From assembly GCA_021805265.1 (NCBI GenBank), contig JAJZFR010000328.1, positions 1 to 7,677 on the forward strand: a DNA stretch of 7,677 nt, in the 5' to 3' direction. The position numbers and the translations under genes were made by a program. Position 1 is the stretch's first letter. Every line of letters begins with the position of its first letter. Shown piece by piece: positions 1 to 6,327 of this stretch. The notes under the pieces were generated by a model, which worked only from the letters and a program-made list of their open reading frames with translations, did no database searches and had not been told where the DNA came from. Source of the DNA: Acidobacteriota bacterium. Its GTDB lineage: Bacteria; Acidobacteriota; Terriglobia; Terriglobales; Acidobacteriaceae.

Positions 1-515
1 TCCAGTTGCATCGCTGTCTGGTTCGAGTTCCCCAGATAGTAGTCGCTTTCCAGATGCAACTCCTGCACCCGATACGCCGCAAACGCCTCCGTTCCCGCGC
101 TCGTCGTACCCGTCGTATTCACCAGCACGTTGTCCATAGCAAAGCCCAGGGTGTCCGTCGCATAAGTCACATCACCCACTTGCAACGCGGCCCCCGAACC
201 CGAATACGCCAGCACCGTCCCGCCCTCCGCACCGCTTGCCCTCGTGCCGCCTCGCAGTGCACAGCCATGCAGACGCACATTTCGCACCCCTGCCGGAATC
301 ACAATCGGCGCTGTCATTGTGATCGTCGCGCACGGCAGATACACCGCCGTATTCGAAACCCCAATCGTCAGTGTCGTGCTCACCGTCTGCGTTCCCCCAT
401 AGTTCCGCGCGTCACAGATTCCGCCATTCGTCCCGTTCAACCCCGCCACGCAAGCCGCAAGCTGCACTCCAAAATTCGCCCCGCTCTCCTGATCGACTTC
501 CACCAGGCCCCCAAC
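1..515 (-). other. Beta-helix domain 3, N-terminal part
   Basis: Residues 1890-2060, continuing past the window. The DGxxDD hallmark is replaced by a divergent entry (VDQESGANFGVQLAACVAGL, then GGICDARNYGGTQTV). Typical opening coils follow: VYLPCATITMTAPIVIPAG and VRNVRLHGCALRGGT. The 'I-x-I-P-A-G-V-x-N-V-x-L-x-G' string is characteristic of the first turns of pectin-lyase-like folds. Four cysteines (1911, 1923, 1951, 1974) lie in the opening. Confidence 0.6.
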
Positions 516-3500
516 CTGCCTGCCTGTCACCGTCCCGCCGAAGGCCGTCAACGGTGCCGCCAGGCTGGCCCCGCCCAGACTCGCCAGCGCTCCGGCAGCC
601 GTCGCCGATCCCGTCCCACCATTGCCCACGGATAGCGTCCCGGTCGTGATGTTGCTCGCATTCAGCCCGGTCAGATTGCCTCCGGCAAAGGTCGGAGCGC
701 TCACCCACATCGGTTCCAGCGCTCCCGTGCCATTGCCCACATCCACCAGCATCGCTGGCGTCGTCGAACTATTGCCCGGAAGCCGCGTTGGATTCCCATT
801 CACATCGCCCACCACCAGGTCGCCCTGGCTCGCCGTCAAGGGATTCGTATTCGTCACCGTCCCACCGCTCACCGCGGGAACGCTGGTCGTCGGCGCGCCA
901 GCCAGCAGAAACGCATAGTACGTGCCCGTCGGATAATTCGCACTCGATGTCGTCGTGTTGCACAGCGTCAACGCAAGCGTATTCGCTCCCGTCACCGCGC
1001 CTGACATCTGCAATCCTCCCGCGCTCGAAGGCGGCGCAACAAACAAGACCCCATCGGAGGTCGCCGCATTCTCAAGCGTGATCCCAGGCACCGTTGCACA
1101 ACTCTCCGGCTTCACTGCTCCGCCAGAAATCGCAAACGACTGCTCGGCAAAATCCGTCACCGGTAGCGTTCCATCCGTCGGACTGATCGTCCCCGGACGC
1201 ACACGAAGCCCCGGCATCTGCACCGCAGTCGTCCCCTGGAACGGACTCGTGCTTTCGCTCTCCAGAACAAAGTATCGCGGTGCCGCAAACCCTCCGCTGT
1301 ACGCTTGCTCCTCCGCGCGCAGGCACCACATATCGCCATAACCGTTCACTACCCCCTCGAAGCATGCCTCACCTGAATTCTCACTCTCCTGTCCCGCAAG
1401 ATATGTACCCGTCGAAGGTGCCATCAGCAGCCGACCCGTCGGCACTGGTGCCGTTCGCGGTATGATCGTCGATACTGACTGACCTTGCAGATTGGTCAAA
1501 TTGAACCGAAAATCCGCCAACTCCTGCGCCGCGCTCACCTGGGGCGGTTCAGCGATTGTCTCCGCTATCGGCGAACCCTCTGCATCAATGTTATTCGCAG
1601 TTATGTTCTGGAAGTTATAGAGCAGCACCGCACCCATCAGCTCGTTGTTCACGCTGTCATAAGGATTCGGACAACTCGTCGAGCCATACGCTCCGTAGAG
1701 GGAATTCGCATCGCACCAGCCCACATTCTCCGTATTCAGCGTGTCGATACGCCAGTTCACCGCCCCGTTTCCCACCACCGGGTAGTTCTGGGTACTCTTC
1801 ACATTTGCATTATGCAAATACACTCCATATACAGGCCGGTAATACCTCGAATAAGTCGCCAGCACCACGTGATACACCCCACGCCACAGGGAATCCGTCA
1901 CCCCGCCCACTGGTGCCTGGTTCTGGTCCGTCAACCGCGTCTGGTTATCGCTCACGTGAAAGAAGTACGTGTTGAACCAGCTATCCAATGCATTCTGAGC
2001 CGTCTGGGACTGTGCCTGCGTCTGCCAGTTCATTCCATAGAATGTGATTCCGTCCACAAACGTCTGATCGCCCAGATTCTCGTCATTCAAATACGTGTTG
2101 CCGCTGGCGCTCGTGTTCGGTGCCCGTGTGCCCCACCATCCGCCGATAATCAGTCCCGACATCATGTCCTGCAGATTCAAATCCCGGAACTGGTCATACT
2201 GCGACGACCCCGCAAGCAGCGCCATTCCAACGCCATTCATATTCACCCGTTCCCAGCGCCAGTAAGCTCCAGATTTCGTCGCCGCAAAAATAAATGCATT
2301 GCTCACATTCAGATCGAACACATTCCACGACGCATACCCCTGGTCCGATCCGAACACCGCAAAATATGGCGCTGCCATGGTGTACGCGGGAGCCGACACT
2401 GCGCTGCCGGTAAAGCTCGAAACGATGCTCGCTCCATTTCCGAAAATCGTCAGCGGTGTCGTCTGACCGCTGGGTACGCGGATCGCATAACCCAGATAAC
2501 CCGGCGTCTCCGGCGCAATGTTCGTACATGCAACTCCGCCGCACGTGTCGGTGCTTGGTGCCGTACCGTCATCCCACGCCGTCTGCATATACCCGGTAAT
2601 CGTTCCAATAAAGTACGTCTTACCCTGCGTCAGTGAAATCGATCCGGCGCGCGTTCCGTTCTGCGTTACATACGCAATTGCGTTGTTGAAGCACTGCGTA
2701 TCGTCGGTCACTCCATCGCCCGCGCATCCAAAATCATCCACCCGAATATCCGCAGAATACGTCGTCACTCCCCGTCGTTGATCCAGCACCGGTACCGGCG
2801 AAACCGCTGCGGGCGGTGCTGCAACCGTGATCGAAGGACAACTGGTATAACTCGAACCGGCATTGTTCACCGTATAGCTTGTAACTTGCCCACCGCTCAG
2901 GTTCGCGCTCACCTGCAATCCGCTTCCACCGCCGCCCGTAACAGTCACCATCGGCGCAATCGTATAACCCTGACCCAACTGCCCAGGCAACACTCCCGTC
3001 ACAGCTCCACCCTGGGTCGGGTCATACACACACTGCGCCGTCGCCGTCATCACCGCATTCTGCGCAAAGCTACCCGTCGTCCCCGGTGGAATCAGCGCCG
3101 AACTCGCGCTCGCCACGCATCCACTCACGCTTCCCGACAGCGCGCAGTTCGTCGTTCCGTTCACCACCGGCGCATTCAACGCGCCCGTCATCGTTCCACC
3201 CGAGATCGGCAACTCCCCGCTGCCGCTGGCGATCTGGCTCGCCACCGCCTGGTCCACATAGGCCTTGTTCGCCGCCTGCTCCGGAGCCGTCGGCGCATTC
3301 GCCACCAGCAGTTGCTGGAACGCGGGCACAAACGACATCCACGCCGTCTCCACATTCGTCAGCGTGCTGGGAGTCAGTCCCTGTGCCGACACCGCATTCC
3401 CCGCTGTGCCCGCGTCACAGGTCGAGTTCCCCGTCACCGTGTTGTACGGAATCCGAAACACCTGCCAGCCAGGCGTCAGGCTCACCGTCTGATCGGCAAA

Positions 3501-6182
3501 CACACAGCTCTGGCCGCCCGCCACGCCCATCAGCTTCAGCTCCTGTGTCGCCGCCGTGTCCGACTTCGCCGCAACCACCCACGTACCCGTTCCCGCAGGA
3601 AATCCGCTTCCCAGCAGCAGGCTCCCCGTCGCGCCCCGCACACTCCAGTTCTCCGTCGTATCCCACGCGCCGCCCACCGCGCGAACATAGGAACCCGTCA
3701 CCGGTGCCGTCGCATCTTTTCCAGACTGACTGCCCGTACCCACGCTTTCGCCCGACGCCGACAACAAATCCTCCGCCGTCAGAAACAGATCGTTCAGGCT
3801 TGTGAATGCCTGGTTCGCCGCACCGCCCCCAAGCAGCGCGAAATCCCCCGTCGCCTTCCCTTCCGCAAGCCGCGCTGTCTCCACGTCTCGATCCGCATTT
3901 CCGCTCGTCTGCTCCACGACGTTGCCCAGTCCCGAGTCCAGCAATGCCGCCGCACCGCCCAGGCCAGCCTGTCGCAAGAGATTCGACGAACCCGTATACC
4001 CGTCGCTCACTCCATTCGCCGTCGCGGACGCCGCTATCACCAGCGCCGGATACACCGTCGTCGAAGCCGTGAGTGTCCCTCCTCCGCCGACAGCCGTTCC
4101 TGTCGCCTCCGAAGACGACGCGTTCCACACCGTGTATCCGCCATGCCCCGCAAGCAGATTGCCGCCAATCATCATCATCTTCTGCCCGCTGATCAGGTTC
4201 ACCGGTTTCGCCGACATCCACGTCCCGGCAACGTTTACCGTCGCCGTCGTCGTCCCCGAGCATCCGAATCCCCCCGATGTCACCGTCACCGCGCCCAGCG
4301 ACCCATCCCCATTCACCGCCGCTGTCGCCTGCGCGGTACAGCTTCCGCTGAAGCTCAGCGGCACAGCCACTCCATACGCTTCAAACCCAAGTCCATGCTC
4401 CGGACCAACCGTCACACCCGTCACCGCGCCCAGCGTCGTCGAAACTCCCAACTGGGGTTGAACAGCAACCCACTCCGGAGCCACCTGCGAGTTCCGCACC
4501 GTCCAGCCGTGCTCCACTCCCGCAAAATCCAGCACCAGTCCCGTCGGTGCCTCGCCCGTTGCCGCTGAGTTCCAAGCATTCACCGCAACCCCGTCCAGCA
4601 CGTCGTTCGCCCCGGCTTCGGCCACCAATCCATGCACCGCTGCCACCGTCAGGTTCGTCCAGCGATTGTGATCCGCCGTCAATCCCGCAGGAACCGTCCC
4701 CGCCAGAGCAGGCACCGCGACCCCGGTACCCACGCCCGTGATCGACACATTCCGGAACTCCGTCCCAAGCGGCCACTGCGCCAGATACATCCCGCACGTA
4801 TGGGTCGAGCTAGCCTGCGCATAACCGCCCAGGGGATCGCTTCCCGTCGTCGCAATCGCCACATTCTCGATCACCGCAGACTTCAGCCCATTCCCTCCGG
4901 CGCCCGTCACTGCGGGCATAGCAATCGCGCAGTTGCCCACCATCCAGCCAGCGCCGCTGCCCGCCGTCCCGGTCAGTCCATTACCACCGGGCGAAAACAC
5001 ACTTCCCGCCTCCAATGGACGATTCACCCCACAGCTTCCTGCCGCCGCGCGACCCTCCGCCGCCGAACAAGACACATCCACGCTCTGATCCACATAAATC
5101 GTCAGGTCATGCAGCCGTGTTCCACTCTCCAGCGTCGGCGAATCCGCCGCCGTCGCCAACACATCCTCGCCGGGAAACCCCATCAACGCCGAGTCCTGCT
5201 CACCCTGCCCGCCAATTGACTCCAGATGCCACGTCAGCTTGTGCGTCTTGCAAATTCCAGACGGCAACGTCAGACCCACATGGTGCTGGTTTGCATAATT
5301 GATCGCCGCTTGGACGGCAGCAGTATCGTCCGTCGCACCGTCGCAAACCGCGCCAAACTCTTTCACATTTCGCGCATGCTGTTGCGCCACGCCCATCCGC
5401 CAATCCTCCACCCGAACACCATTTGGATTGGAAAATGTATCCGTACCCGCATACGTCGGCGGCACAATCACACCGCCATTGGTCCCCGCCGCAGTCACCG
5501 TCGTCTGCAAATTCGTCTGCGCAGTCCCGCTCACCGGCGAACCCACGCCATTCACCGCCGGAACACCCAGCGCCCCCGTCATCGTCCCCCCAGCCAGCGG
5601 AACCGCCTGCGCGAACGATTCGTCCACATAATGCTTGTCCGCGGCCATCAGTGGGCTGGTCGGATCCCCGCTCAACGTCAGCGGACCCGTCAACGTACCC
5701 CCCGAAGGGGAAAGCTGACTCGTTCCCAACGCAGCAATCTGCTGGTTGACGTAGGCCTCCGTCACCGCCTGCACCGCCTGCGCCGCAGGCATCACCTGCG
5801 CCTCCACCGACGCAATCGTCGCCGTCGCCGTCGCCGGAACCACCCAGTACTCCGTATTCACCGTCCCGTCCGACAACTGGTACACCACCGTGTAATAAAG
5901 CCCCGCCGGGGTCGCGCCAAGGTTCGGGGCCAGGTTCAAACTCACAAATCCATCCAGACCGATCGTCGCCGTCGTTGTCCCTGCGGTTACCGTCTGTCCT
6001 GCCGCCGTTGTAAACGAGGGCCAGCTCACCAGCAGCGTTCCCGCAGCGGGCGACCCACTGGCCTCATACACCGTCCCCTGCACCGTCGTCGTGGTCACTC
6101 CCTGACCCCTGCTCGACAATCCAATCAACAGGCTCATCAGCCAGATCCCTGTCCATCTACCGGCACGCAACCATTTCGTCAT
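1..6182 (-). CDS. Giant secreted multi-beta-helix protein with phage tail-fibre-like linkers (C-terminus beyond window)
   Basis: A single open frame of 2,060 codons runs from the ATG at 6182-6180 to the window edge with no stop, so the C-terminus is missing. The start is supported by an AAGGA Shine-Dalgarno 8 nt upstream and an immediate signal peptide. Domains by residue: signal peptide 1-28; Ig-like domain 29-125; tail-fibre linkers 138-205; pectate-lyase-3-type beta-helix about 271-600; Gly/Thr-rich and helical spacer 600-825; jelly-roll-like segment 826-955; second linker 962-1010; GxGYT-type pair 1070-1120; second beta-helix 1144-1545; beta-rich spacer including 1680-1760; third linker 1836-1890; third beta-helix from 1890. 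Composition is dominated by Ala, Gly, Thr, Ser and Val, with 28 cysteines. Beta-helices of this kind occur in polysaccharide lyases, hydrolases and phage tail spikes. Export and carbohydrate interaction are inferred, and no catalytic residues could be assigned. It could be an adhesin, a depolymerase-like protein or a structural surface protein. The family-level call is secure; the function is not. Confidence 0.93.
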   Translation of the reverse strand, partial: MTKWLRAGRWTGIWLMSLLIGLSSRGQGVTTTTVQGTVYEASGSPAAGTLLVSWPSFTTAAGQTVTAGTTTATIGLDGFVSLNLAPNLGATPAGLYYTVVYQLSDGTVNTEYWVVPATATATIASVEAQVMPAAQAVQAVTEAYVNQQIAALGTSQLSPSGGTLTGPLTLSGDPTSPLMAADKHYVDESFAQAVPLAGGTMTGALGVPAVNGVGSPVSGTAQTNLQTTVTAAGTNGGVIVPPTYAGTDTFSNPNGVRVEDWRMGVAQQHARNVKEFGAVCDGATDDTAAVQAAINYANQHHVGLTLPSGICKTHKLTWHLESIGGQGEQDSALMGFPGEDVLATAADSPTLESGTRLHDLTIYVDQSVDVSCSAAEGRAAAGSCGVNRPLEAGSVFSPGGNGLTGTAGSGAGWMVGNCAIAMPAVTGAGGNGLKSAVIENVAIATTGSDPLGGYAQASSTHTCGMYLAQWPLGTEFRNVSITGVGTGVAVPALAGTVPAGLTADHNRWTNLTVAAVHGLVAEAGANDVLDGVAVNAWNSAATGEAPTGLVLDFAGVEHGWTVRNSQVAPEWVAVQPQLGVSTTLGAVTGVTVGPEHGLGFEAYGVAVPLSFSGSCTAQATAAVNGDGSLGAVTVTSGGFGCSGTTTATVNVAGTWMSAKPVNLISGQKMMMIGGNLLAGHGGYTVWNASSSEATGTAVGGGGTLTASTTVYPALVIAASATANGVSDGYTGSSNLLRQAGLGGAAALLDSGLGNVVEQTSGNADRDVETARLAEGKATGDFALLGGGAANQAFTSLNDLFLTAEDLLSASGESVGTGSQSGKDATAPVTGSYVRAVGGAWDTTENWSVRGATGSLLLGSGFPAGTGTWVVAAKSDTAATQELKLMGVAGGQSCVFADQTVSLTPGWQVFRIPYNTVTGNSTCDAGTAGNAVSAQGLTPSTLTNVETAWMSFVPAFQQLLVANAPTAPEQAANKAYVDQAVASQIASGSGELPISGGTMTGALNAPVVNGTTNCALSGSVSGCVASASSALIPPGTTGSFAQNAVMTATAQCVYDPTQGGAVTGVLPGQLGQGYTIAPMVTVTGGGGSGLQVSANLSGGQVTSYTVNNAGSSYTSCPSITVAAPPAAVSPVPVLDQRRGVTTYSADIRVDDFGCAGDGVTDDTQCFNNAIAYVTQNGTRAGSISLTQGKTYFIGTITGYMQTAWDDGTAPSTDTCGGVACTNIAPETPGYLGYAIRVPSGQTTPLTIFGNGASIVSSFTGSAVSAPAYTMAAPYFAVFGSDQGYASWNVFDLNVSNAFIFAATKSGAYWRWERVNMNGVGMALLAGSSQYDQFRDLNLQDMMSGLIIGGWWGTRAPNTSASGNTYLNDENLGDQTFVDGITFYGMNWQTQAQSQTAQNALDSWFNTYFFHVSDNQTRLTDQNQAPVGGVTDSLWRGVYHVVLATYSRYYRPVYGVYLHNANVKSTQNYPVVGNGAVNWRIDTLNTENVGWCDANSLYGAYGSTSCPNPYDSVNNELMGAVLLYNFQNITANNIDAEGSPIAETIAEPPQVSAAQELADFRFNLTNLQGQSVSTIIPRTAPVPTGRLLMAPSTGTYLAGQESENSGEACFEGVVNGYGDMWCLRAEEQAYSGGFAAPRYFVLESESTSPFQGTTAVQMPGLRVRPGTISPTDGTLPVTDFAEQSFAISGGAVKPESCATVPGITLENAATSDGVLFVAPPSSAGGLQMSGAVTGANTLALTLCNTTTSSANYPTGTYYAFLLAGAPTTSVPAVSGGTVTNTNPLTASQGDLVVGDVNGNPTRLPGNSSTTPAMLVDVGNGTGALEPMWVSAPTFAGGNLTGLNASNITTGTLSVGNGGTGSATAAGALASLGGASLAAPLTAFGGTVTGRQVGGLVEVDQESGANFGVQLAACVAGLNGTNGGICDARNYGGTQTVSTTLTIGVSNTAVYLPCATITMTAPIVIPAGVRNVRLHGCALRGGTRASGAEGGTVLAYSGSGAALQVGDVTYATDTLGFAMDNVLVNTTGTTSAGTEAFAAYRVQELHLESDYYLGNSNQTAMQL
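573..677 (-). repeat. Tail-fibre-like linker block 3 (ASNITTGTL / GGTG motif)
   Basis: Residues 1836-1870 contain NLTGLNASNITTGTLSV followed by GNGGTGSATAAGALASLGG. The 'L-x-A-S-N-I/L-T-x-G-T-L/V ... G-G-T-G-x-x-x-A-x-x-A-x-x-x-L-G' string is a well-known tail-fibre and tail-spike shaft motif. It is followed by a degenerate FGGTVTGRQVGG that mirrors the GGTMTGAL copies of blocks 1 and 2. It precedes the third beta-helix. Confidence 0.7.
903..1145 (-). other. Beta-rich spacer domain (CATVPGITLENAATSDGV type)
   Basis: Residues about 1680-1760 read as beta-strands: CATVPGITLENAATSDGVLF, then LQMSGAVTGANTLALTLCN, then YPTGTYYAFLLAG. The pattern (Cys-x-x-x-x-x-x-x-L/V-x-x-A-x-x-x-D, later A-N-T-L/V-x-x-x-x-C-N) resembles small domains I associate with phage tail and bacterial surface proteins. 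I cannot name the family with certainty. Cys1695 and Cys1741 are placed to form a disulfide. Confidence 0.4.
1548..2753 (-). other. Beta-helix domain 2 (pectate-lyase-3 type)
   Basis: Residues about 1144-1545. The hallmark is VDDFGCAGDGVTDDTQCF (residues 1148-1165), followed by NNAIAYV. It has the same FGAxGDGxxDDT signature as domain 1, but with two cysteines (1153 and 1164) at usually non-Cys positions. Coil-like stretches follow, including LTIFGNGASIVSSF, WNVFDLNVSNAFIF, WRWERVNMNGVGMALL and YDQFRDLNLQDMMSGLIIGG. The later part (about 1390-1520) is richer in Trp and Tyr, a possible surface for polysaccharide contact (inference). Confidence 0.72.
2823..2975 (-). repeat. GxGYT-type repeat pair
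   Basis: Residues 1070-1120 hold two related half-units, GQGYTIAPMVTVTGGGG and AGSSYTSCPSITVAAP, separated by a short beta-hairpin (QVSANLSGGQVTSYTV). This G-x-G-Y-T-x-x-P-x-V/I-T-V pattern recurs in large secreted bacterial proteins as a beta-rich spacer. Here it lies just before the second beta-helix. Confidence 0.6.
3153..3299 (-). repeat. Tail-fibre-like linker block 2 (NKAYVD / GGTMTGAL motifs)
   Basis: Residues 962-1010 repeat the linker architecture of block 1: NAPTAPEQAANKAYVDQAV, then GGTMTGALNAPVVNGT. The second part parallels GGTMTGALGVPAVNGV of block 1 almost residue for residue, which points to internal duplication. It precedes the second beta-helix. Confidence 0.72.
3318..3707 (-). 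other. Possible jelly-roll / carbohydrate-binding-like domain
   Basis: Residues about 826-955 read like a CBM4/9-type or galactose-binding-like beta-sandwich. An aromatic first segment (YVRAVGGAWDTTENWSV) is followed by GTWVVAAKSDTAATQELKLM, then FADQTVSLTPGWQVFRIPY. The order 'AKSD... LxPGWQxFxxPY' is what carbohydrate-binding jelly rolls often show. It sits between the first helix block and the second linker. This is an assignment by pattern only; a structure prediction would settle it. Confidence 0.45.
4383..5372 (-). other. Beta-helix domain 1 (pectate-lyase-3 / GH28-related type)
   Basis: Residues about 271-600. The domain opens with the hallmark NVKEFGAVCDGATDDTAAV (residues 272-290) followed by QAAI, the FGAxGDGxxDDTxAIQxAI signature of pectin-lyase-fold proteins such as Pectate_lyase_3 and phage tail spikes. 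Rung-like stretches follow: LHDLTIYVD, VIENVAIATTG, FRNVSITGVGTG, RWTNLTVAAVHGLV and GWTVRNSQV, with the regular spacing expected of parallel beta-helix coils. Active-site residues cannot be assigned, so activity is open. The C-terminal limit is approximate. Confidence 0.75.
5568..5771 (-). repeat. Tail-fibre-like linker block 1 (AYV / KHYVD / GGTMTGAL motifs)
   Basis: Residues 138-205 contain two AxxxYV half-motifs (AVTEAYVNQQIAAL and AADKHYVDESF) interleaved with two G-G-T-L/M-T-G-P/A-L motifs, GGTLTGPLTL and GGTMTGAL. The combination of GGTMTGxL, a Pro-Thr-Ser turn and A-x-x-K-x-Y-V-D is a familiar repeat of bacteriophage tail fibres. In those proteins it forms short trimeric shaft segments. 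Here it leads into the first beta-helix. The motif match is directly visible; trimerisation is inference. Confidence 0.7.
5808..6098 (-). other. Ig-like N-terminal domain of the giant protein
   Basis: Residues about 29-125 alternate beta-strand-like stretches with turns, including GTVYEASGSPAAGTLLVSW and LYYTVVYQLSDGTVNTEYW. The opening resembles carboxypeptidase-regulatory or fibronectin-type beta-sandwich domains, in which a G-x-V-x-D/E-x-x-G-x-P-x-x-G pattern leads the first strands. From memory, very similar segments open other large secreted proteins of Acidobacteriota; this needs a search. It is probably a structural or anchoring module directly after the signal peptide. Confidence 0.55.
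6099..6182 (-). other. Signal peptide of the giant protein
   Basis: Residues 1 to about 28 have a basic n-region (Lys3, Arg6, Arg9) followed by a hydrophobic core from about Trp10 to Leu22 (TGIWLMSLLIGL). A polar stretch (SSRGQG) precedes the Thr-rich start of the mature protein. This is the classic Sec layout. The cleavage site is uncertain because there is no clean A-x-A, and it probably falls between residues 24 and 29. There is no lipobox cysteine, so the protein is not predicted to be a lipoprotein. Confidence 0.8.
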
Positions 6183-6259
6183 CGTGAGCTTCCTTCCCTG
6201 TCTTGTCGCTTCCATTTCCTGAAAACTCTTGCCAAACATGCATCCACTCATACCAAAAT
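6183..6259 (-). other. Giant-gene leader with no clear promoter
   Basis: Between the 6260-6312 hairpin and the ATG, I searched the minus strand for -35/-10 pairs and found none convincing. TTGGTA and TTGGCA occur but lack a -10 at 16-18 nt. The giant gene may be transcribed from further upstream, through the small gene, or from a promoter type I cannot recognise. Confidence 0.4.
6191..6195 (-). promoter_or_regulatory. Shine-Dalgarno of the giant gene
   Basis: The minus strand reads GGGAAGGAAGCTCACG directly before the ATG at 6182. The AAGGA core sits 8 nt from the start codon, which is good spacing and fixes the start. Confidence 0.75.
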
Positions 6260-6312
6260 GCGCGACTCGCATCGCTCCGGCAATCTACTGCCGACTGCGA
6301 TGCGAGTCGCGC
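6260..6312 (-). terminator. Strong two-part hairpin between small gene and giant gene
   Basis: A perfect 16-bp inverted repeat, GCGCGACTCGCATCGC at 6260-6275 and its complement at 6297-6312, encloses a second stem (CGGCA 6278-6282 with TGCCG 6289-6293) with a 6-nt loop. On the minus strand it begins 15 nt after the small gene's stop and is followed by ATTTTGG. It therefore fits an intrinsic terminator with a weak T-tail, or a 5' leader/processing hairpin of the giant gene's mRNA. The structure is certain; its role is inferred. Confidence 0.55.
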
Positions 6313-6327
6313 TCTGCTCGTCCCCGA

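Noticed and set aside
3415..4263. Minus-strand open frame of 282 codons overlapping the giant gene
   Set aside because: It is in a different frame from the domain-bearing frame and reads as Gly/Asp/Arg-rich low-complexity sequence. It is a shadow of the giant gene.
2778..4568. Long plus-strand open frame (596 codons), and similar ones at 6-635, 1485-2636 and 5226-6506
   Set aside because: All lie antisense to the continuous minus-strand giant gene. Their products are extremely Arg/His/Pro-rich, with no domains, signal peptides or sensible ribosome binding sites. They arise because the coding strand favours ACG, GCG, GTG and CTG codons, whose complements rarely make stops.
5818..5835. Three tandem GTCGCC hexamers
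   Set aside because: These are just repeated Ala/Thr codons (ATAT-type) in the coding strand at the end of the N-terminal domain; too short and too in-frame to suggest a microsatellite switch.
1..6182. Possibility that the giant gene is frameshifted or a pseudogene
   Set aside because: Hand translation from 6182 to the edge gave exactly 2,060 uninterrupted codons, consistent domain logic throughout and no stop, so it appears intact within the window.
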